Positions 7,144 to 10,437 of a stretch of 10,437 nt of DNA are shown here, piece after piece. Origin of the DNA: JBBQAA01 sp038254195 (GTDB taxonomy: Bacteria > Actinomycetota > Thermoleophilia > Solirubrobacterales > Solirubrobacteraceae). The notes below the pieces were generated by a model. The model did no database searches. It saw only the letters and a program-made list of their open reading frames with translations, and was not told the origin of the DNA. The stretch spans positions 1 through 10,437 of the forward strand of contig JBBSGJ010000076.1 in NCBI GenBank assembly GCA_038254195.1, written 5' to 3'. The first letter of the stretch is position 1, and the number at the start of each line of letters is the position of its first letter. A program made the translations under genes and the position numbers.

Positions 7144-8073
7144 TCACGGCAGCACGAGCCCCGTCGGGAGCGTGCCGTCCTCCATCAGTCGATGGATGTC
7201 TCCCGCGCGGCGCGGGTTGAGGAACACGTGGCGCTGGCCGACGCTCGGTTTCTCCTCGAGCAGCCCGGCGGCCAGCAGCGCCTCGCCCACCGCGTAGGCG
7301 AGCTCACGGTCGTTGCCGCGGAAGCCGCGGGCGAGATGGTCCCAGGCCGTGTGGTAGCCGCCCCACTTGCCCATCCCCGCCAGGCGCTGCACGATACGCC
7401 GCGCGGCGCGGCGGGCGGGGTCCGGGTCCTCGTGGGGGCGCGAGGCGGCGTCGTGGAGCCCGAGCACGGCGGGCAGGGCGTCGTCGAGGGCCTCGATCGT
7501 CCCGGGCTCGGCGAGGCGGCCGCCCAGGCGCGCGATCGCCTCGGCCGCGCGCAACGGGTGGTCGGCGCCGATCGGCTCGCGCCAGTCGGTCGCCTCGAGG
7601 AGCGCGCCGGGAACGGCGCGCGCCACGGCACGCAGGCGGTCGACCCTTCCGACCGCCTCGTCGAAGGCGAGCACCGCGAGCTCGACGTCGGGACGGCGGG
7701 TCGGGAGCGAGAGCGCCAGGAAGCCGTCCTCGTCGGCGGCGCGCAGGGCGAGGTCGGCGGCGCGCGCCGGCGGCGGGAGGTCCGCGGCCACGGCGAGCGC
7801 CTCGACGAGTCCGGAGAGGAGGGTCAGCCCACGGACGGTGGTGCTCGTGGGGTCGGCTCTCAGGGAGGCAGGGACGGGTGCGGCGGCGAGCAGGACGCCG
7901 TGGCCCGCGGCGAGGACCACCTCGACGGGCTCGCCGTAGCCCGACCGGGGCCTGGCGAGCTCTTCCTCCCCGCGCACGAGGGCGGCCGCGAGGAGGGCAC
8001 GCAGCCGGGCGTGGCGCTCCCGCGGGGCACGCGCCCCGCCGGCGTCGGCAAGGGCCTCGGCGAGTGCGGACAT
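7144..8073 (-). CDS. Unrecognised 309-aa protein, possible C-terminal winged helix
   Basis: I do not recognise the family. The protein is Ala/Arg/Leu-rich, soluble, without signal peptide or membrane helix. Residues 1-150 look alpha/beta. A segment around 157-180 (EATDWREPIG.DHPLRAAEAIARLGG) is followed by helices to about 232. The C-terminal 75 residues are the most distinctive: MGKWGGYHTAWDHLARGF, then a helix pair (ELAYAVGEALLAAGLLEEKP), then SVGQRHVFLNPRRAGDIHRLM. That helix-helix-wing pattern resembles a winged-helix DNA-binding unit, but this is inference from pattern only. The start is the ATG at 8073, with no clear Shine-Dalgarno; a TACGCT -10 candidate ends 10 nt upstream. It is upstream of and probably co-transcribed with the acyl-CoA synthetase, and divergent from the PD-(D/E)XK protein. 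The long frame, its ATG and its position in the operon support a real gene. Confidence 0.72.
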   Translation of the reverse strand: MSALAEALADAGGARAPRERHARLRALLAAALVRGEEELARPRSGYGEPVEVVLAAGHGVLLAAAPVPASLRADPTSTTVRGLTLLSGLVEALAVAADLPPPARAADLALRAADEDGFLALSLPTRRPDVELAVLAFDEAVGRVDRLRAVARAVPGALLEATDWREPIGADHPLRAAEAIARLGGRLAEPGTIEALDDALPAVLGLHDAASRPHEDPDPARRAARRIVQRLAGMGKWGGYHTAWDHLARGFRGNDRELAYAVGEALLAAGLLEEKPSVGQRHVFLNPRRAGDIHRLMEDGTLPTGLVLP

Positions 8074-8083
8074 CCTGGGGGTG

Positions 8084-8089
8084 AGCGTA
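8084..8089 (-). promoter_or_regulatory. Candidate -10 for the 309-aa gene
   Basis: TACGCT on the minus strand ends 10 nt before the ATG at 8073, matching TANNNT. No convincing -35 is visible. The position implies a nearly leaderless transcript. Confidence 0.3.
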
Positions 8090-8118
8090 GGGGTGCTTCG
8101 CCCCCCCGCGGTTGCGGG
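8090..8118. repeat. Two back-to-back hairpins in a divergent intergenic region
   Basis: GGGGTG (8090-8095), loop CTT, CGCCCC (8099-8104): six pairs, including one G.T wobble. This is directly followed by CCCGC (8105-8109), loop GGTT, GCGGG (8114-8118): five pairs. They lie immediately upstream of the TACGCT candidate -10 of the 309-aa gene, where a regulator could bind. At this G+C content such short stems can also arise by chance. Confidence 0.4.
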
Positions 8119-8153
8119 CGGACGACGACGTTCGTTCTGTCAGGTCGGTGGCT

Positions 8154-8159
8154 TACGGT
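8154..8159 (+). promoter_or_regulatory. Candidate -10 for the PD-(D/E)XK protein gene
   Basis: TACGGT on the plus strand ends 14 nt before the ATG at 8174. It is followed by the 8-bp palindrome CGACGTCG (8161-8168), which would cover the transcription start and could be an operator. The -35 region (near 8131-8136, TTCGTT) is a poor match. Confidence 0.3.
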
Positions 8160-8173
8160 TCGACGTCGGAATC

Positions 8174-9451
8174 ATGGAAGCCGCCGCCACTCCCCTCCAC
8201 CGCCCGCAGGTCCGCACTCTCGGCGACCGGCTCGTCGTCGACAGCCTCGTGGTGTCCGATCCGTGCGCGCGGCGCCTTGTGGAGGAGCGCGAGCGGTCGG
8301 GGGACGACCCCGCGCGGGTGGTCGTGGACGCCATCGAGATCGGCGCGCGCGTGCTCGACCGCGAGCAGACCGTCGCGCAGACCGACTTCGTGCGCGCGGA
8401 GTTCGAGAAGCAGGCGCGGGAGGTCGACCGGCAGTTCGCCGAGCGGGCCGGGCTGGTCACGGAGTCACTCACCGCCCGGCTGGACACGATCTTCGCCCCC
8501 GAGACCGGCCAACTCTCACGCGCCCTCGGCGAGCACTTCGGCGACGGCTCCTCCTCGGCCGTGCAGCACAAGGTCCGGGCGCTCGTCGAGCAGGCGAACC
8601 GGGAGGCGCAGCGCGAGCTCCAGCGCTCGCTCGCATCGGACTCCGGCCTGCTCGCGGACTTCAAGCGCGGAGTGATCGGGCAGCTCGCCGAGCAATCGCG
8701 CCGCCAGGACACCCACCTTCAGACGCTCGCCGAGCGTCAGGCCGCCCTCCAGCGCGAGCTCCAGGGCCTGCGCGACGAGAAGCAGCGCCTCGTGGAGGTC
8801 GCCGCCGCGCACGAGAAGGGGACCGCGAAGGGCCGGACCTTCGAGGAGGCCGTCTATGCCGCGCTCGACGCGATCGCCTCCGGTCAGGGCGACGTGTGCG
8901 ACGCGGTCGGCGACTTCACGGGCGCGGGCGGCAAGAAGGGGGACGTCGTCGTCGAGCTCGACGGCTGCGGCGGCCCGGCCCGCGGACGGGTCGTCTTCGA
9001 GGTCAAGGACTCGCGGCTCTCGCGCCCCAAGGCGATCGAGGTCCTCGACGTCGCCCTGGCCCAGCGCGGGGCCGACTACGCGGTGCTGGTGGTACGCACG
9101 GAGGACGAGGTCCCCGCGAAGCTCACCGCGCTCCGGGAGTTCAACGGGGACAAGCTCGTGGTCGCCTACGATCCCGAGGAGGGCTCGCGGCTCGCCCTCG
9201 AAGTCGCCTACAAGCTCGCCCGGGGGCGCGTGATGCTCGCCCGCGCCGGCGACGACGGGCTCGACGCCACGGCGCTGCGCGACAAGGTCGAGCGCGCCGT
9301 GGGCGCCCTGGACGAGGCGCGTAACGCCAAGCGTGAGCTCACCAACGCCTCGGGCGCGATCGAGCGCGCGCGGGGCAGCGTCGAGGCGCTCGAGGACCGG
9401 GTCCGCGCCCGGCTCGGCGACATCGACGCGCTGCTCACCGCCGCGGCCTAA
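8174..9451 (+). CDS. Coiled-coil protein with PD-(D/E)XK-like nuclease domain (DUF2130-like)
   Basis: 425 aa from the ATG at 8174. The frame extends upstream to 8081, but the sequence from 8081 to 8173 is intergenic in character. Layout: an N-terminal region to about 60 (RTLGDRLVVDSLVV); a long charged helical region to about 215 with Gln/Glu/Arg-rich coiled coil (AERQAALQRELQGLRDEKQRL); a globular domain from about 218 to 357; and a second helical region 365-425 with a coiled coil (ASGAIERARGSVEALEDRVRARL). The globular domain shows the order expected of a restriction-endonuclease-like fold: Glu224/225 in KGRTFEEAV, Asp257 in KKGDVVVE, Glu276-Val-Lys278 in VFEVKDS, then RGADYAVLVV. Family knowledge: DUF2130 proteins combine coiled coils with such a domain. 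I cannot prove membership by eye. A DNA-processing or defence role is possible but inferred. It is divergent from the 309-aa gene. The TAA stop overlaps the acylphosphatase stop. Confidence 0.78.
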   Translation: MEAAATPLHRPQVRTLGDRLVVDSLVVSDPCARRLVEERERSGDDPARVVVDAIEIGARVLDREQTVAQTDFVRAEFEKQAREVDRQFAERAGLVTESLTARLDTIFAPETGQLSRALGEHFGDGSSSAVQHKVRALVEQANREAQRELQRSLASDSGLLADFKRGVIGQLAEQSRRQDTHLQTLAERQAALQRELQGLRDEKQRLVEVAAAHEKGTAKGRTFEEAVYAALDAIASGQGDVCDAVGDFTGAGGKKGDVVVELDGCGGPARGRVVFEVKDSRLSRPKAIEVLDVALAQRGADYAVLVVRTEDEVPAKLTALREFNGDKLVVAYDPEEGSRLALEVAYKLARGRVMLARAGDDGLDATALRDKVERAVGALDEARNAKRELTNASGAIERARGSVEALEDRVRARLGDIDALLTAAA

Positions 9452-9714
9452 CGGACCTCGAAGCCATCCTCGCCCGTGGGCTCGCGCTCCTCGACCTGCA
9501 CGTCGTCCACGCGCGCCGGTGAGGATCCCTCGCGACACCAGGCCACGAGGGCGTCGACGTCCCCGGGCCTGCCCTCGAGCTCGGCCTCCACGCTTCCGTC
9601 CGCGGCGTTGCGGACCCAGCCCCCGATCCCGCGGCGCCCGGCCTCTTCGCGCAGACCGTCGCGGAAGAACACGCCCTGGACCTCGCCGCGCACGACGACC
9701 CGCCGACGGATCAT
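9448..9714 (-). CDS. acyP: Acylphosphatase
   Basis: Hydrolyses carboxyl-phosphate anhydrides such as acetyl phosphate or 1,3-bisphosphoglycerate in the cytoplasm. It is 88 aa, normal for the family. The signature is complete: VRGEVQGVFFRDGLREEA with catalytic Arg18, and GGWVRNAADGSVEAELEG with catalytic Asn36. The start ATG at 9714 overlaps the macro-domain stop as ATGA and has a strong Shine-Dalgarno (GGAGGT, 9724-9729, 9 nt spacing) inside the end of that gene. The pair is therefore translated from one message. The usual GYR/FEVR-like ending is kept (GFEVR). The stop (TAG, 9448-9450) overlaps the convergent TAA of the PD-(D/E)XK gene. Confidence 0.94.
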   Translation of the reverse strand: MIRRRVVVRGEVQGVFFRDGLREEAGRRGIGGWVRNAADGSVEAELEGRPGDVDALVAWCREGSSPARVDDVQVEEREPTGEDGFEVR

Positions 9715-10214
9715 CCGGCATCGACCTCCCGCTGGAACACGTCGCGTGCGCGCTCGCCGCGCACGGCGAAGACGATCCGCTCGAGCACCGAGCCCCCCGC
9801 GAGGTGCCGACGGACCTCCTCGACCTCGATCCGCGCCGCGTCCTCCACCGGGAAGCCCCCGACGCCCGTCCCGAAGGCCACGAGGGCGAGCGACCGGGCG
9901 CCGAGCGCGTCGGCCCGCGCCAGCGTGCTCGCCGTCGCGCGGCGGATCACATCCGCTGATGTCGGCCCGCCGAGCTCCATAGTGGCGGCGTGGATCACCC
10001 ACCGCGAGGGCAGGTCCCCGGCCGAGGTCTCGACCGCCTCGCCGAGTCCGATCGGGGCCTTCTCGCGCGACTCTGCGTCCACGGCCTGGCCACCCGCGCG
10101 CGCGATGGCCCCCGCCACGCCCCCGCCGTGGCGCAGCTCGGTGTTCGCCGCGTTCGCGATGGCGTCCACCCCCAGCGTCGTAATGTCGGTGTCGAGCACC
10201 TCCATTCGTGCCAT
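9711..10214 (-). CDS. Macro domain protein (ADP-ribose binding, AF1521/MacroD-like)
   Basis: Single macro domain, 167 aa from the ATG at 10214; a second in-frame ATG at 10205 (MEVLDTDIT) is an equally plausible start. Macro domains bind ADP-ribose, and many remove it from proteins or hydrolyse O-acetyl-ADP-ribose or ADP-ribose-1''-phosphate. Seen: DTDITTLGVDAIANAAN, the loop LRHGGGVAGAIARAGG that contacts ribose, GLGEAVETSAGDL, WVIHAATME, and the second phosphate loop LVAFGTGVGGFP. The hydrophobic-His-Gly-Gly-Gly form and compact size resemble archaeal AF1521. The usual GDIT is TDIT here, and VNAAN is ANAAN. The frame reaches back to a GTG at 10274, but that extension shows nothing conserved. 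The stop overlaps acyP by ATGA. The combination suggests metabolite repair or phosphate-ester clearance, an inference. Confidence 0.92.
   Translation of the reverse strand: MARMEVLDTDITTLGVDAIANAANTELRHGGGVAGAIARAGGQAVDAESREKAPIGLGEAVETSAGDLPSRWVIHAATMELGGPTSADVIRRATASTLARADALGARSLALVAFGTGVGGFPVEDAARIEVEEVRRHLAGGSVLERIVFAVRGERARDVFQREVDAG
9724..9729 (-). promoter_or_regulatory. Shine-Dalgarno of acyP within the macro-domain gene
   Basis: GGAGGT on the minus strand, 9 nt before the acyP ATG, inside the last codons of the upstream gene. Together with the ATGA overlap it supports independent plus coupled initiation. Confidence 0.75.
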
Positions 10215-10255
10215 CCGCGCCGGCTTACCCGACGACTGGCGGTCTGACCACGTAT

Positions 10256-10261
10256 ACGGTA
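10256..10261 (-). promoter_or_regulatory. Candidate -10 for the macro-acyP operon
   Basis: TACCGT on the minus strand, followed by TATACG. It ends 41 nt before the ATG at 10214, so a short 5' leader would exist. A small inverted repeat GGTC-A-GACC lies just downstream (10241-10249 region). No convincing -35 is seen. Confidence 0.3.
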
Positions 10262-10288
10262 GGCAGATCGCCACTCGCGCCGCGGGTC

Positions 10289-10307
10289 GGGCGGGCGGGC
10301 GGGCGGG
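10289..10307 (+). repeat. Five-tract G-quadruplex motif / GGGC tandem repeat
   Basis: Five GGG tracts, each separated by a single C, in 19 bases on the plus strand. One-base loops make this an ideal sequence for a very stable parallel G-quadruplex, with an i-motif possible on the other strand. It lies between the stop of the SepIVA-like gene and the macro-acyP promoter candidate, and appears as a C-rich stretch in a minus-strand transcript. Confidence 0.8.
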
Positions 10308-10317
10308 CCGCTAGCGG
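10308..10317. repeat. 10-bp perfect palindrome over the stop codon
   Basis: CCGCTAGCGG contains the TAG stop of the SepIVA-like gene and adjoins the GGGC repeat. The arms are too short for a typical intrinsic terminator and no T-run follows. Together with the C-rich stretch downstream on the minus strand it may mark the 3' end of that transcript. Confidence 0.4.
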
Positions 10318-10436
10318 ACTTCGGCCGGCTCGTCCTTGCCCTGCAGGCGCTCGCGGCCCCGCTGCACGGCGGCGATGAACTTCGAAAGGTTCACCTCGAG
10401 GGTGTTGAGGATCTCGTCCGCGTAGTCCTCGGCGCC
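10311..10436 (-). CDS. C-terminal end of a SepIVA/DivIVA-like septation protein (partial)
   Basis: The last 41 codons and stop of a minus-strand gene entering from the right edge. The visible end reads AEDYADEILNTLEVNLSKF followed by IAAVQRGRERLQG and a short charged tail. The pattern Y-x-D-x-x-L-x-x-x-E-x-x-L then V-x-R-G-R-x-x-L matches what I remember of the C-terminus of mycobacterial SepIVA (Rv2927c), a DivIVA-type coiled-coil protein of septum and cell-wall growth. In Mycobacterium that gene precedes the DUF177 gene, which agrees with this location. The TAG stop sits in the 10-bp palindrome CCGCTAGCGG (10308-10317). With only 41 residues the family call is tentative. Confidence 0.62.
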   Translation of the reverse strand, partial: GAEDYADEILNTLEVNLSKFIAAVQRGRERLQGKDEPAEVR

Positions 10437-10437
10437 C

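Noticed and set aside
7015..9324. 769-residue plus-strand open frame
   Set aside because: It crosses the 309-aa gene antisense and the PD-(D/E)XK gene out of frame, with Arg-rich low-complexity translation and no recognisable motif.
9715..10002. Upstream extension of the acylphosphatase frame to 184 residues
   Set aside because: It overlaps the macro-domain gene in another frame. The ATGA overlap, strong Shine-Dalgarno and family length support the short 88-aa form.
10308..10317. CCGCTAGCGG as an intrinsic terminator
   Set aside because: Arms of five bases with no loop and no T-tract do not make a terminator by themselves.
1..10437. CRISPR arrays, tRNA or rRNA genes, insertion sequences or phage genes
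   Set aside because: I looked for regularly spaced direct repeats, terminal inverted repeats, transposase or integrase motifs and tRNA-like cloverleafs and saw none. A tRNA scan and repeat search would be decisive.

Overview
The window is very G+C-rich by eye, with long spurious open frames on both strands, frequent GTG starts and strong C/G bias at third codon positions. The gene content points to Actinomycetota: a SepIVA/DivIVA-like C-terminus, a DUF4383 membrane protein, and a DUF177-rnc-smc cluster. My best guess is Thermoleophilia/Solirubrobacterales. That guess rests on recalled family resemblance, not a search.

Left part (1-5052, all minus strand, transcribed right to left): a tight housekeeping cluster in the order DUF177 (yceD) - rpmF (bL32) - plsX - acpP - rnc - smc. 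smc runs off the left edge and about 757 N-terminal residues are visible. Neighbours overlap (plsX/acpP share GTGA) or lie 3-41 nt apart, so this looks like one operon joining ribosome assembly, phospholipid precursor synthesis, RNA processing and chromosome organisation. rnc has no ATG, GTG or TTG start that would keep its catalytic helix, and its RNase III signature residues are altered.

Middle and right part (5053-10310): six genes in changing orientation. They are a four-helix DUF4383 membrane protein (+), a fatty-acyl-CoA synthetase (-) downstream of an unrecognised 309-aa protein (-), a coiled-coil protein with a PD-(D/E)XK-like nuclease domain (+), and a macro-domain protein coupled to an acylphosphatase (-). 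Both convergent gene pairs overlap by 4 bp at their stop codons. The two divergent gaps are 33 and 100 bp and carry TANNNT-type -10 candidates very close to the start codons.

Right edge (10311-10437): the last 41 codons of a minus-strand gene resembling the C-terminus of mycobacterial SepIVA. In Mycobacterium the SepIVA gene lies directly upstream of the DUF177-rnc-fpg-smc genes. The 5.2 kb between the SepIVA-like gene and DUF177 can therefore be read as accessory material inserted into a conserved division/chromosome neighbourhood. A five-tract G-quadruplex motif sits at its right boundary.

I see no tRNA, rRNA, CRISPR array, insertion sequence or phage genes. No gene-free stretch exceeds 100 bases. 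I do not see a complete unmistakable new system. The best candidates for novelty are the PD-(D/E)XK coiled-coil protein, the altered RNase III with its odd start, and the macro/acylphosphatase pair.
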